Below are positions 25,095 to 34,477 of a stretch of DNA of 64,000 nucleotides, piece by piece. Below the pieces are notes generated by a model that was given only the letters and a program-made list of their open reading frames with translations, was not told where the DNA came from and ran no database searches. The translations under genes were made by a program, and so were the position numbers. Each line of letters begins with the position of its first letter. Position 1 is the stretch's first letter. This stretch comes from Hyphomonadaceae bacterium UBA1849 (GTDB taxonomy: Bacteria; Pseudomonadota; Alphaproteobacteria; Caulobacterales; Hyphomonadaceae). The DNA is taken from assembly GCA_002338565.1 (NCBI GenBank), contig DDIN01000008.1, positions 1,419,280 to 1,483,279 on the forward strand, given 5' to 3'.

Positions 25095-25814
25095 ATGGAA
25101 ACTGAAGCACTACAGGCCGTAACCTCGCACAATTTCTCGCTTTATGAGTTGTTCCTCAGAGCGGACATTATCGTCAAAGGCGTTATGGGCCTTCTGGTTC
25201 TGCTTTCTATCTGGTCCTGGGCGATCATTTTCGAAAAGTTTGGCTCGATTGGCGGCGCGATTAGCCGAGCGAAAAAATTCGAAGGCGCGTTCTGGTCCGG
25301 TCAGCCGCTGGAAGATCTCGATGATAGCGTCATGTCCGACAAGAAAGAAGCGATGGCGCGTGTCTTTGTATCTGCCCGTCGCGAGTGGCAGGATGCACGG
25401 CGGGTTTCCAATTTCTCCGATAGTCAGAGCGCCGCGCTGGTAAACCGCGCAGAGCGCCTCATGCAGGCGGCAACCGACCGTGAAATGTCCCGTCTTGAAG
25501 GCGGGCTTGGCGTGCTGGCGACGATTGGGTCTGTCTCACCGTTCGTGGGTCTGTTCGGTACGGTCTGGGGTATTATGAACGCCTTCCGCGAGATTGCGGG
25601 CACGGGGTCTACCAACCTTGCTGTTGTCGCGCCGGGTATTGCAGAGGCGCTGTTTGCGACCGCACTTGGCCTCGTCGCGGCTATTCCGGCCGTCACCTTC
25701 TACAACAAATTTGCCTCCCAGCTGGCTGGCTTCGGGGATCGCCTTGATACCTTCTCGCAGGAATTCATCGTGCGCCTGTCGCGCCGTCTTTACGAGCGCA
25801 GAGGCGAGGGCTGA
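25095..25814 (+). CDS. tolQ: Tol-Pal system proton channel subunit TolQ
   Basis: Inner-membrane MotA/TolQ/ExbB-type protein that with TolR uses the proton gradient to energise TolA during division. A 239-residue protein from ATG 25095; an upstream in-frame TTG (25083) would add four residues, and the choice is uncertain. Transmembrane segments are at about 25-45, 135-160 and 175-195. GLGVLATIGSVSPFVGLFGTV and APGIAEALFATALGLVAAIPA are the conserved channel helices. Confidence 0.95.
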   Translation: METEALQAVTSHNFSLYELFLRADIIVKGVMGLLVLLSIWSWAIIFEKFGSIGGAISRAKKFEGAFWSGQPLEDLDDSVMSDKKEAMARVFVSARREWQDARRVSNFSDSQSAALVNRAERLMQAATDREMSRLEGGLGVLATIGSVSPFVGLFGTVWGIMNAFREIAGTGSTNLAVVAPGIAEALFATALGLVAAIPAVTFYNKFASQLAGFGDRLDTFSQEFIVRLSRRLYERRGEG

Positions 25815-25817
25815 TCC

Positions 25818-26261
25818 ATGGCCATGATGATGCAAGGCGGTGGCGGCGGAGGACGCAGAGGGCGTCGACGTCGCGGCCTGAATTCCGAGATCAACGTCAC
25901 GCCATTTGTGGACGTGATGCTGGTTCTTCTGATCGTCTTCATGGTGACAGCGCCGCTGCTCGTTACGGGCATTGATGTGGCCCTGCCGAATGCGCAGGCG
26001 CGCCCACTGCCGCAAACACAAGGCGAAGTGCTGGCTCTGACGATCACAGAAGAGGGCGTTATCTATCTGCAGGAAGAGGAAATCTCCATGCAGGAGCTGC
26101 GCCCGCGTCTCGCGGCGATTGTGTCTACCGGCTACTCCCAGCGCGTCTATGTGCGCGGTGACGGTGTCGTGCCGCTGGAGATTGTCGCGCAGGTGCTCGC
26201 GGCTATTCAGGCGGCCGGCTTCAACAGCGCGGCCATCGTGACAGATTCCAACGCAGGCTGA
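25818..26261 (+). CDS. tolR: Tol-Pal system protein TolR
   Basis: A 147-residue ExbD/TolR-type partner of TolQ. The N-terminus MAMMMQGGGGGGRRGRRRRG is Met/Gly/Arg-rich and cytoplasmic. The single membrane helix starts at NVTPFVDVMLVLLIVFMVTAP with the essential proton-carrying Asp in FVDVML. The periplasmic domain ends in AAGFNSAAIVTD. It starts three bases after the tolQ stop. Confidence 0.95.
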   Translation: MAMMMQGGGGGGRRGRRRRGLNSEINVTPFVDVMLVLLIVFMVTAPLLVTGIDVALPNAQARPLPQTQGEVLALTITEEGVIYLQEEEISMQELRPRLAAIVSTGYSQRVYVRGDGVVPLEIVAQVLAAIQAAGFNSAAIVTDSNAG

Positions 26262-26266
26262 GCTGT

Positions 26267-27157
26267 ATGAAATACGCGCTTCCTGTTTCCATTCTCGTAC
26301 ACGTCGCGATCGGCGCGTCCGGACTTTTCGTCTGGAGCACGGCGCCGCGTGAAGGTGTGGAAACATTCGTGGAAGTGCCGCTTGATATTGTGAATATCGC
26401 GGAGGAAACCAACATTCGCGAAGTCCGTCGCCCCGAGCCTGAGACACAGCCGGAACCGGAAGCGGAAGAAGATCTGATTGAAGAAGAAGGCGAGGACGAG
26501 GTGGACGAGCTTCCATCGCCTTCTAACGACATCGGGGAAATTGCGGACGAGCAAGAACCCGAAGACATTCCTCCGCCGCCGGAAGAGCAGCCGCCTGAGG
26601 AAGACATTCCTCCTCCGCCGCCTGAAGAGGTCGAAGAGGAAGAAGACCAGCCGGAGCCGCCTGTTACGAGACCGCCGCCTCAGGAATCCGGTGACCCGTT
26701 CGCAGACCTGCTGGATGGAATTGAAGAAGACCTTCCGGACGAATCTGACGGGCGTGACGACCGCCGTAACCGCAATCCGACAGTGACGCCGCTTGAAGAT
26801 CAGGATCAGCCGGACCAGCGCGGCGCCGGAGCGCAAACGGGCAATACGGCTACTGTAGAGGATGTTGTACGGACCCATATCGTCCAGCAAGGTTGCTGGC
26901 GTTCAACATCGGATTTGCCTGATTGGCAGAGCCTCGATGTGACGGTGTCCTTCCGCCTCGATGCGGATGGCAACATCATTCGTACGCCGCGTGTGATCGA
27001 CTCTGCGCGCCCAGTGAACTCGGACCGTTTCATTCGTGCTGCTGCGGATCGGGCCATTCGTGCGGTTCGAAACTGCGAACCATTTCCTTTGCCGCCAGAT
27101 CAATATGACCTTTGGCGCAATGAAGACATAAACATCCTATTTAATGAACAATTCTGA
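26267..27157 (+). CDS. tolA: TolA-like energy transducer with acidic Pro/Glu-rich spacer
   Basis: A 296-residue protein in the tolA position, five bases after tolR. An N-terminal membrane helix (residues about 4-22, starting MKYALPVSILVHVAIG) is followed by a spacer (about 45-185) made of Glu, Asp and Pro runs, then a Cys-containing C-terminal domain (VRTHIVQQGCWRS to FNEQF). Canonical TolA has a Lys/Ala/Glu helical spacer, so this one looks more TonB-like, but context and the C-terminal domain make TolA the better call. PFADLLDGIEEDL at the spacer end resembles a conserved alphaproteobacterial TolA element. Confidence 0.85.
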   Translation: MKYALPVSILVHVAIGASGLFVWSTAPREGVETFVEVPLDIVNIAEETNIREVRRPEPETQPEPEAEEDLIEEEGEDEVDELPSPSNDIGEIADEQEPEDIPPPPEEQPPEEDIPPPPPEEVEEEEDQPEPPVTRPPPQESGDPFADLLDGIEEDLPDESDGRDDRRNRNPTVTPLEDQDQPDQRGAGAQTGNTATVEDVVRTHIVQQGCWRSTSDLPDWQSLDVTVSFRLDADGNIIRTPRVIDSARPVNSDRFIRAAADRAIRAVRNCEPFPLPPDQYDLWRNEDINILFNEQF

Positions 27158-27176
27158 CGCGTAACGGAGGAAAAGT

Positions 27177-28541
27177 ATGCTTTTCAGACAAACACTTTTC
27201 AGCATGGGGCTCGCCGTAGCTTCCTGCTTCGCGTGCATGGTTCCGGCTTCCGCGCAAATCAATGTCGAGATCAATCAAGCGTCCGCGCGTGAGTTCCGCG
27301 TTGCGCTGCCAGACTTCAACGCAAACACTCCGGAAGCTCAGGCGCTGGCAGATCAGATCACCGCAATTATGCGTAACGATCTGCGCTCGACTGGCCTGTT
27401 TGATCTTCTGACGCCGGATTCCTTCATCCAGCAGGATCTTTCAGTGCTCGTGCAGCCGCGCTTTGCCGACTGGCGCATTATCGACACTGAATCGCTCGGT
27501 ATTGGTGAAGTCGAAATCATGGATGACGGGCGTATGCGCGTCGCCTTCCGTCTCTGGGATACCGCGCAGGAACAGGAGCATCTCCTCTCCGGCCGTCGTG
27601 GTCGCCAGTATGTGACGACATCCGAGAACCTACGCCGTGTCGCGCACGTTCTGGCTGATGACATCTATACTAGCCTCACCGGTGACGAAGGCTATTTCGA
27701 CAGCCGCATCGTCTTCATTGCTGAATCCGGCCCACGTACAGCGCGTGTGAAACGCCTTGCAATTATGGATCAGGATGGCGCGAACGCTGAATTCCTGACT
27801 AACGGCCAACATACAGTTCTGACGCCGCGCTTTTCGCCGTCTGATCAGACGATCACTTACATGACGTATGAGCGCGGTCGTCCGCAGGTCTACCTCTTTG
27901 ATATTGAGACAGGCCGTTCAGAAGCGCTGGGCCAGTTCCAGGGCATGACTTATGCGCCGCGTTTCTCGCCGGATGGTAACTCCGTCATCATGGCACAGGC
28001 CGATAACGGTAATTCCGACATCTACATCATGGATCTGAACAGCCGTCGCCGTACGCGCCTGACAGACCACCCTGCAATCGATACCTCGCCAAGCATGTCT
28101 CCGGACGGGGATGAGATTGTGTTCACATCCGACCGTGGCGGCACTCCGCAGCTCTATGTGATGAACCGCGACGGTTCTATGCGCACCTGCCCGTCAGGTG
28201 GCCGCGATGTGGCTTGCCGCATTACATTTGGTAGCGGTCGTTACTCAACGCCGGTCTGGTCTCCACGCGGTGATCTGATCGCTTTCACGCGTCAGGCAAA
28301 CGGCCGCTTCTATATCGGTGTTATCGAGCCGGATGGCGAAGGTGAGCGCCTTCTGACAGAGGCTTATCTGGACGAAGGTCCGGCTTGGTCTCCAAATGGC
28401 CGCGTCATCATTTTCTTCCGCGAAGACCGCCCGGGTGCAAGCCCTGCGCTCTACACGGTTGACCTTACGGGTCGCAATTTGCGCCGCCTCAATACACCGG
28501 GTGATGCATCTGACCCGGCATGGTCTCCAACTCTCCGATAA
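27177..28541 (+). CDS. tolB: Tol-Pal system beta-propeller protein TolB
   Basis: A periplasmic protein that binds Pal and TolA during outer-membrane constriction. A 454-residue protein with a signal peptide ending PASAQ (residue about 24), an N-terminal alpha/beta domain and a six-bladed propeller recognisable from repeats such as PRFSPSDQTITYM, PRFSPDGNSVIM, PSMSPDGDEIVFTSDRGG and PAWSPNGRVIIF. AACGGAGGA precedes the start. A short spacer separates it from tolA. Confidence 0.96.
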   Translation: MLFRQTLFSMGLAVASCFACMVPASAQINVEINQASAREFRVALPDFNANTPEAQALADQITAIMRNDLRSTGLFDLLTPDSFIQQDLSVLVQPRFADWRIIDTESLGIGEVEIMDDGRMRVAFRLWDTAQEQEHLLSGRRGRQYVTTSENLRRVAHVLADDIYTSLTGDEGYFDSRIVFIAESGPRTARVKRLAIMDQDGANAEFLTNGQHTVLTPRFSPSDQTITYMTYERGRPQVYLFDIETGRSEALGQFQGMTYAPRFSPDGNSVIMAQADNGNSDIYIMDLNSRRRTRLTDHPAIDTSPSMSPDGDEIVFTSDRGGTPQLYVMNRDGSMRTCPSGGRDVACRITFGSGRYSTPVWSPRGDLIAFTRQANGRFYIGVIEPDGEGERLLTEAYLDEGPAWSPNGRVIIFFREDRPGASPALYTVDLTGRNLRRLNTPGDASDPAWSPTLR

Positions 28542-28599
28542 TTCATTGGGCAAATGAATTGGAATTTGTCACTCTGAAATCAGGACATTGGTCTCAGAG

Positions 28600-28630
28600 T
28601 TGACAAAATCCCAACTTAGAGACTGAGATA
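28600..28630 (+). promoter_or_regulatory. Possible pal promoter
   Basis: TTGACA at 28600-28605 is followed after 18-19 bp by TGAGAT/GAGATA (about 28624-28630). The 116-bp gap between tolB and pal also has a 7-bp hairpin just after the tolB stop (28544-28562), consistent with partial termination and a separate pal promoter. The -10 match is weak. Confidence 0.35.
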
Positions 28631-28657
28631 CGCAAGAAGGTTGTGGAAGGGTCCCAA

Positions 28658-29215
28658 ATGAAAAACAAAATGTTCAAGTTGGTTTCGGTCGCCGGCATTG
28701 CACTTGCACTGGGCGCATGTGCTTCAAATCCGCCAGTTGAAGAAGAAGTTGCGGTTACAACACCGCCGCCAGTACGCGATACAACGCCGCCACCTGTGCG
28801 CGATGAAGTTGTGACATCACGTGAAGTGGTTCAGGGCCCGCCTCCAGGCACGGTTCAGGATTTCATCGTCAATGTGGGTGAGCGCGTCTATTTCGACACA
28901 GACCGTTACAACCTCGATGCAGACGACATGGCTGTTCTGAATCGTCAGGCAGCATGGCTGCAGGCTTATCCGACTGTCCGCATCATGGTTGCGGGCAATT
29001 GTGACGAGCGCGGCACACGCGAATATAACCTCGGCCTTGGGGAACGCCGTGCGAACTCTGTGAAAGATTACCTCGTTTCTCGCGGTATCTCTGCAGACCG
29101 TATCGAAACCATTTCTTACGGTAAGGAACGCCCGATTGACGGCCGCTCTACGCCGGAAGCATGGGAAGTGAACCGTAACTCTCACACGCAAATTGTGAGC
29201 GGTCAGGTCGGTTAA
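28658..29215 (+). CDS. pal: Peptidoglycan-associated lipoprotein Pal
   Basis: An outer-membrane lipoprotein that binds peptidoglycan and TolB. A 185-residue protein from ATG 28658 (GGAAGGG upstream); a GTG five codons earlier is less likely. The lipobox is LGAC (Cys20). A Pro/Thr/Val linker contains two copies of TPPPVRD. The OmpA-like domain follows, with VYFDTDRYNLDADD, the NCDERGTREYNLGLGERRA diaminopimelate-binding segment and ISYGKERP. A strong terminator follows, yet cpoB comes next. Confidence 0.96.
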   Translation: MKNKMFKLVSVAGIALALGACASNPPVEEEVAVTTPPPVRDTTPPPVRDEVVTSREVVQGPPPGTVQDFIVNVGERVYFDTDRYNLDADDMAVLNRQAAWLQAYPTVRIMVAGNCDERGTREYNLGLGERRANSVKDYLVSRGISADRIETISYGKERPIDGRSTPEAWEVNRNSHTQIVSGQVG

Positions 29216-29241
29216 TTCCCGGCACTGCTATTAAAAACAGA

Positions 29242-29277
29242 AAAAGCAGGGCTGCCTCATTTCAGCCCTGCTTTTTT
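29242..29277 (+). terminator. Rho-independent terminator between pal and cpoB
   Basis: AAAAGCAGGGCTG (29242-29254) pairs with CAGCCCTGCTTTT (29263-29275), with an eight-base loop and a six-T run. It ends 17 bp before the cpoB start, so cpoB expression must come from read-through or an internal promoter. Confidence 0.9.
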
Positions 29278-29293
29278 GTGTATGAGTTGAGCC

Positions 29294-30295
29294 ATGAAAC
29301 ACGCACGTCATTCCGTTCTCGCAGCACTGGGACTGGTGCTCCTTTCCGCTCCTGCCATGGCGCAATCCAATGCGCCGATCCGTTTCGGTGATGGCAGTTC
29401 TTCCTATCAGACGCAGCAGGATATGCAGGATCAGCTATCCCGCCAAAGCGCGCGGGTGGTGGATCTTGAAGCTGAAATCTCTCGCCTTACAGGTCGTATC
29501 GAGCAACTTGAATACCGTCTTTCCGAAAGTGAAAATGCGCGCGAGCAGTTGCAGGAAGACTTCCGTAGCCTGAACGAACGGATTGATACGATCAATGCGC
29601 GCCTCGCCGCTGGTGCCAGCTCTGTGAACTCGGGGGCAGCGACGACAGGTCAGCCGCGTCCATCCTTCCAGCAGGTTGCACCTGAAGTTCCAACAGGCCC
29701 ACGGAATATCCAGACGCGTGACGGAAGTGTGCGATACACCCAGCCGGGACGCCCTGAAACGGCTGTTCCGAATACATCACCTGATGGTCAGGCAGCTCTC
29801 TCTGGCGGTCGCACCCCAACTGGCGCGTCTGATACATCGCCCTTCGCACGGGGGCCGGATGGACGCCTGCCGGAAGGTAGTCTTGGTACGCTTCCGGCCA
29901 GTCAGCTTCCGGGGGAAGCAGGCGCGCTCTACGAACTTGGTCGCAACCGCCTTCTGAACTTTGACTATACGGGCGCCGAGCAGGCATTCCGCGCCTTCCT
30001 CGATGAATTCGGCGATGACCCGCAGGCTGGCGAAGTTCATTACTGGCTTGGCGAAGTTCTCTATCAGGAAGGTGATTATGAAGGCTCCGCGCGCTTCCTC
30101 ACCTCTTTCGTGCGTGACTTCCCTGAAGACCCGCGCCGCGCTGATGGCGTGGTGAAGCTCGCCCGCGCGCTGGTTGAGGTCGGTGATACGAACCGCGCCT
30201 GCCAGTTCCTTTCGCGCATCGACCAGATTGGTGATGTATCCGCACGGACGATGCAGGCCGCCAATGTGCAGGAACAACTTGCCGGCTGTAACTGA
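29294..30295 (+). CDS. cpoB: Tol-Pal associated protein CpoB (YbgF)
   Basis: A periplasmic coordinator of outer-membrane constriction with septal peptidoglycan synthesis. A 333-residue protein with a signal peptide ending PAMAQ (residue 24), a trimeric coiled coil at about 40-105 (LSRQSARVVDLEAEISRLTG and onward), a Pro/Gly/Thr-rich linker (about 110-205) and a C-terminal TPR domain (ALYELGRNRLLNFDYTGAEQ; HYWLGEVLYQEGDYEGS). This order is the family's usual one. Confidence 0.94.
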   Translation: MKHARHSVLAALGLVLLSAPAMAQSNAPIRFGDGSSSYQTQQDMQDQLSRQSARVVDLEAEISRLTGRIEQLEYRLSESENAREQLQEDFRSLNERIDTINARLAAGASSVNSGAATTGQPRPSFQQVAPEVPTGPRNIQTRDGSVRYTQPGRPETAVPNTSPDGQAALSGGRTPTGASDTSPFARGPDGRLPEGSLGTLPASQLPGEAGALYELGRNRLLNFDYTGAEQAFRAFLDEFGDDPQAGEVHYWLGEVLYQEGDYEGSARFLTSFVRDFPEDPRRADGVVKLARALVEVGDTNRACQFLSRIDQIGDVSARTMQAANVQEQLAGCN

Positions 30296-30305
30296 ACGAT
30301 CTGAC

Positions 30306-31631
30306 GTGAAGGGCCGGTCTGTTATTGAGCGGCTCTCACGGTTTGTCTCTTTCTATGAAGACGATTTAAGCGGCGGGCTATTGCTCGCCGTTTCCGGTGG
30401 CAGTGACTCGCTGGCGCTGCTCCATGCATTTGACCGTCTGCCAGTTGCCATCAAGCCCGCTTTTCGCGTTGCGACGGTCGATCATGGGCTGCGGCCGGAA
30501 GCGCGCGCTGAGGCGGAAATGGTAGGCCATGTCTGCAAGCGGTTGGGACTGCATCATGATATTCTGTCCCTCGCATGGGACGACGCGGCAAGCGTCTCGC
30601 AGGCGCAGGCAAGGCGCGCGCGATATGCGGCCCTTGCAGCTCATGCCCGTGCACACGGGCTGACTGCGATAGCCACAGGTCACACATATGATGATCAGTT
30701 GGAAACGGTGTTTATCCGCGAAGGTGCAGGGTCCGGTCTTTATGGCCTTGCGGGCATGGCAGATGTCGCGCCGTTGCCCGTCTGGCCTGAAGGATATGAC
30801 CTCTCCCTGGTGCGTCCGCTTCTGACTGCAGGGCGAAAGGACTTACGCGATTTTCTGAAGAGTGTGGGCGCAGAATGGGTGGAAGACCCGTCCAATACCA
30901 ACACGGCTTTTGAGCGCGTACGGGTGCGCAATCTGCTTAGAGATAACCCGGATGAGGTCAAACGGCTGGAAGGCGTGCTCGGTCACGCGATCTCCCAACG
31001 CATAAGCGATGTCGACCAGATGACTGACTGGGCGGCGCAACACGTCAATTTTCTCATTGGCGGTGCAGCCGAATTTGACGTGCCTGCATTTTCGAAACTG
31101 CAGCCGGCGTTGCGCTTGCGGTTTCTGATGGCGCTTCTGACGGCTGTCGGCGGTAAAGAGGCTTTGCCGCGTCAGGAAAAAGCCGAGGCACTGATTGATC
31201 TACCTGGCTGTGAAGCCGGGCGAACGCTGCATGGATGCCGTATGCAAGTGCGCGATGGTGTTTGTCTTGTTGCACCGGAACCTGTTCCGCTCGCAGACGT
31301 TCTGAAACTCGAACCTCAAAGCTCTGAAGTCTGGAAAGGGCGAACCCTGTTAACGCGAACCGACAATTGCGCTAGGCCATCATTGATTGCCTCATGGGAG
31401 ACGCGAGAAGTTCCGCGTTCGCTTGATAGGGGAAGTCTGCCGCGCTACGATATCAGACATAGTCTGCCGGTCATTCTGAACGATGCCGGTGAGGTAACTG
31501 AAGTCCCCCATTTGGAAGATGGCGCGTCAGTCTGCCCAAGAGACCTTTCGCAGGCTCGCTTTTATAAGCTTTTGCAGTTCAAAGCGCAGTTTTTTGCGAC
31601 TGAATCTCGCCAAAGGGAGTCGTTTTCCTGA
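30306..31631 (+). CDS. tilS: tRNA(Ile)-lysidine synthase
   Basis: Modifies C34 of the tRNA-Ile CAU anticodon to lysidine so that it reads AUA; essential. A 441-residue protein from GTG 30306; a longer frame upstream would overlap cpoB by 120 bp and is unlikely. The PP-loop SGGSDSLALLHAF is near residue 28, followed by ATVDHGLRPEARAEA, TGHTYDDQLETVFIREGAGSG and RPLLTAGRKDLRDFL. Its position before ftsH is conserved in alphaproteobacteria. Confidence 0.93.
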   Translation: MKGRSVIERLSRFVSFYEDDLSGGLLLAVSGGSDSLALLHAFDRLPVAIKPAFRVATVDHGLRPEARAEAEMVGHVCKRLGLHHDILSLAWDDAASVSQAQARRARYAALAAHARAHGLTAIATGHTYDDQLETVFIREGAGSGLYGLAGMADVAPLPVWPEGYDLSLVRPLLTAGRKDLRDFLKSVGAEWVEDPSNTNTAFERVRVRNLLRDNPDEVKRLEGVLGHAISQRISDVDQMTDWAAQHVNFLIGGAAEFDVPAFSKLQPALRLRFLMALLTAVGGKEALPRQEKAEALIDLPGCEAGRTLHGCRMQVRDGVCLVAPEPVPLADVLKLEPQSSEVWKGRTLLTRTDNCARPSLIASWETREVPRSLDRGSLPRYDIRHSLPVILNDAGEVTEVPHLEDGASVCPRDLSQARFYKLLQFKAQFFATESRQRESFS

Positions 31632-31686
31632 TATTCCTTACCTATGTTATACAAAGTAACGTTTTTGAAGAAGAAAGCCTGAACAC

Positions 31687-33585
31687 ATGAACATGCGCAA
31701 TATCGCCCTCTGGGCTGTCATTGCTGCCCTTCTGATCGCACTCTTTTCGTATCTGCAGCCAACGGATACAGCAGAGCGCGGCACCCAGATCAGCTATTCT
31801 GAACTCCTTGAGCGCGCCCGCAATGGCGAAGTGCGCAGCGTGGATGTGGATGGCTACACCGTTCATGGCGTCACAATCACCGATCAGCGTTTCACCACGC
31901 GCGCCTACTCGCAGGACCATCTTGTCGAGCAAATGGACGCGGCTGGCGTAAACATTTCCTATGAAGAGCCAGGCGGCGGCTTCAATATCTGGGATCTGGT
32001 CGGTTCTATTCTTCCTCTGATCATCATCGTTGGCCTCTGGTTCTTCCTGATGCGTCAGATGCAGGGCGGCGGCGGTCGCGGCGCTATGAGCTTTGGCAAA
32101 TCCAAGGCCCGTCTTCTGACCGAGCGTCATGGCCGTGTTACATTTGACGATGTGGCCGGCATTGATGAGGCGAAAGAAGAGCTTCAGGAGATCGTTGAAT
32201 TCCTGAAAGACCCCTCAAAGTTCCAGCGCCTTGGCGGTAAAATTCCTAAAGGTGCTCTGCTTGTTGGCCCTCCGGGTACAGGTAAAACCCTGACAGCACG
32301 CGCTGTTGCGGGCGAAGCGAACGTTCCATTCTTCACGATTTCCGGTTCGGACTTCGTTGAAATGTTTGTGGGCGTTGGCGCAAGCCGTGTCCGCGACATG
32401 TTCGAGCAGGCGAAGAAAAACGCACCATGCATCATCTTCATCGATGAGATTGACGCTGTCGGTCGTTCGCGCGGCGCTGGTATTGGCGGCGGCAATGACG
32501 AGCGTGAGCAAACGCTGAACCAGCTTCTCGTTGAGATGGACGGTTTTGAAGCCAATGAAGGCATTATCATCATCGCGGCAACCAACCGCCCTGACGTTCT
32601 TGACCCTGCGCTTCTGCGCCCGGGCCGTTTCGACCGTCAGATCACTGTTGGTAATCCGGACATTATCGGCCGTGAGAAAATCCTCAAAGTACACATGCGC
32701 AACGTTCCGACGGCGAAAGACGTCAATGCGAAGGTTATCGCGCGCGGTACGCCGGGCTTCTCTGGTGCGGATATCGCAAACCTTGTGAACGAAGCCGCGC
32801 TTCTGGCGGCACGTCGTGGCAAGCGTATGGTCTCCATGAAGGAGTTCGAGGACGCGAAAGACAAGGTCATGATGGGCCCTGAGCGCCGCTCAATGGTCAT
32901 GTCTGACAAAGAAAAGCGTCTCACAGCTTACCACGAAGCAGGTCACGCGATTGTTGGTCTTAAAATGCCGGCAACGGACCCAGTCCACAAAGCGACGATC
33001 ATTCCACGTGGCCGCGCGCTGGGCATGGTTATGCAGCTTCCAACAGACGACAAGCTGTCCCAGACCCGTCAGGAAATGACATCGCGTCTGGCCGTTCTCA
33101 TGGGTGGCCGGGTTGCTGAGGAAATCGCGTTTGGCGAAGAGAATGTCACGTCTGGTGCCTCTTCTGACATCAAAATGGCGACCCGTATTGCCCGCGCAAT
33201 GGTGACCCAGTTTGGCCTCTCTGACGAAGTTGGCCCGATCGATTATGGCGAGAGCGATGACCCTTATCGCCCGACCCAGATTTCCCAGGATACCTCCAAG
33301 AAGATTGAGGAGCAGGTCCGCCATCTCGTTCAGACGGGTATGGATGAAGCCCGCCGCATCATGACCGACTACAAAGATGATTGGGTCGCGATTGCTGAAG
33401 GTCTTCTCGAATACGAGACGCTCACCGGCGATGAGATCAATGATCTGCTCAACGGTAAAAAGCCTGAACGTCCTGAGGACGAAGATGACATGCCAGGCCC
33501 GTCTTCTGCGGTACCGATCACCGGTTCGCGCAAGAAGAAAGACGGTGATGGCGGTGTCGGTGACGGCTCACCTGAACCGGCATAA
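31687..33585 (+). CDS. ftsH: ATP-dependent zinc metalloprotease FtsH
   Basis: An inner-membrane AAA+ protease that degrades unassembled membrane proteins and regulatory proteins. A 632-residue protein with transmembrane helices at about 5-22 and 100-120, Walker A GPPGTGKT near 197, Walker B IIFIDEIDAVG, the second region of homology DPALLRPGRFDRQ, and zinc site HEAGH near 415 with the third ligand later in the protease domain. The C-terminus is a Gly/Pro/Asp-rich tail. It has its own terminator. Confidence 0.98.
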   Translation: MNMRNIALWAVIAALLIALFSYLQPTDTAERGTQISYSELLERARNGEVRSVDVDGYTVHGVTITDQRFTTRAYSQDHLVEQMDAAGVNISYEEPGGGFNIWDLVGSILPLIIIVGLWFFLMRQMQGGGGRGAMSFGKSKARLLTERHGRVTFDDVAGIDEAKEELQEIVEFLKDPSKFQRLGGKIPKGALLVGPPGTGKTLTARAVAGEANVPFFTISGSDFVEMFVGVGASRVRDMFEQAKKNAPCIIFIDEIDAVGRSRGAGIGGGNDEREQTLNQLLVEMDGFEANEGIIIIAATNRPDVLDPALLRPGRFDRQITVGNPDIIGREKILKVHMRNVPTAKDVNAKVIARGTPGFSGADIANLVNEAALLAARRGKRMVSMKEFEDAKDKVMMGPERRSMVMSDKEKRLTAYHEAGHAIVGLKMPATDPVHKATIIPRGRALGMVMQLPTDDKLSQTRQEMTSRLAVLMGGRVAEEIAFGEENVTSGASSDIKMATRIARAMVTQFGLSDEVGPIDYGESDDPYRPTQISQDTSKKIEEQVRHLVQTGMDEARRIMTDYKDDWVAIAEGLLEYETLTGDEINDLLNGKKPERPEDEDDMPGPSSAVPITGSRKKKDGDGGVGDGSPEPA

Positions 33586-33592
33586 ATCTTTC

Positions 33593-33620
33593 AAAAGCCC
33601 GGCTCGATGCCGGGCTTTTT
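33593..33620 (+). terminator. Rho-independent terminator of ftsH
   Basis: AAAAGCCCGGC (33593-33603) pairs perfectly with GCCGGGCTTTT (33609-33619) around TCGAT, with the T-run continuing. Confidence 0.92.
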
Positions 33621-33649
33621 ATTGCGAGCAGGTACTTCAGGGCTTAAAC

Positions 33650-34474
33650 GTGACAGACGCAAAACCAGATAAATCTTCAGCGCGCATTCTTTCTATCGCG
33701 GGATCTGATTCCGGCGGTGGGGCAGGTATTCAGGCGGACATTAAAGCCATCGCTATGAATGGCGGTTTCGCGATGACGGCGGTCACCGCAATAACGGTTC
33801 AGAACACCCAGGGCGTGTACGGCGTCATTCCGGTTCCGCAGGATGCCATTGCCGGTCAGATCAAAGTGACGCTGTCTGACATCGGCGCTGATGTGATCAA
33901 AACCGGCATGCTGGGTAATAGAAAAACAATCGAGACCGTGTCGGGTATTCTGAATGATTTGGCGGCCGAAACACCTCGCGTGATTGATCCGGTCATGGTG
34001 GCAACGTCTGGCGACAGACTTCTGGCATCTGATGCCGTTGACGTGCTGAAAAACCTGCTGGTTCCGGGCGCATTTCTGCTGACGCCTAATGCACCGGAAG
34101 CTGAAATCCTGTCAGGTAAAGCCGTTGAAAGCGTGGACGGTCAACGCCGCGCAGCGGAACGTATGCTGGAATCGGGTGCCAAGGCTGTGCTCGTCAAAGG
34201 CGGGCATGTCGGCGGGGATGTCATCGTCGATGTGCTGCAGACAGAATATGACGAGTTCTTTTTCGAAAGTCCGCGCATTGAAACGACCAGCACGCATGGA
34301 ACGGGATGCACGCTCGCCTCTGCGATCGCCACACATATTGGTCTCGGCAAAGCGCTTCCTGATGCGGTCTCTGCGGGGCGTGATTATCTTTTGAAAGCCA
34401 TTGAAAGCGCTCAGCCGCTCGGGCAGGGGCATGGACCGGTCAATCATGGCTGGCCACTGGACGAAGAACGCTGA
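33650..34474 (+). CDS. thiD: Hydroxymethylpyrimidine (phospho)kinase ThiD
   Basis: Phosphorylates HMP and HMP-phosphate for thiamine synthesis. A 274-residue ribokinase-fold protein from GTG 33650; the longer upstream frame overlaps ftsH. Motifs are ILSIAGSDSGGGAGIQADIK at the N-terminus, TAITVQNTQGV, KTGMLGN, RVIDPVMVATSGDRLL, LTPNAPEAEILSG and the anion-hole TSTHGTGCTLASAIA. Together with thiE at 14713 it gives two separate thiamine genes in the window. The next gene starts three bases after the stop. Confidence 0.94.
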   Translation: MTDAKPDKSSARILSIAGSDSGGGAGIQADIKAIAMNGGFAMTAVTAITVQNTQGVYGVIPVPQDAIAGQIKVTLSDIGADVIKTGMLGNRKTIETVSGILNDLAAETPRVIDPVMVATSGDRLLASDAVDVLKNLLVPGAFLLTPNAPEAEILSGKAVESVDGQRRAAERMLESGAKAVLVKGGHVGGDVIVDVLQTEYDEFFFESPRIETTSTHGTGCTLASAIATHIGLGKALPDAVSAGRDYLLKAIESAQPLGQGHGPVNHGWPLDEER

Positions 34475-34477
34475 GCC

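Noticed and set aside
25536..26516. A 326-codon minus-strand open frame over tolQ, tolR and tolA
   Set aside because: It is antisense to three conserved genes and has Arg/His-rich composition typical of shadow frames.
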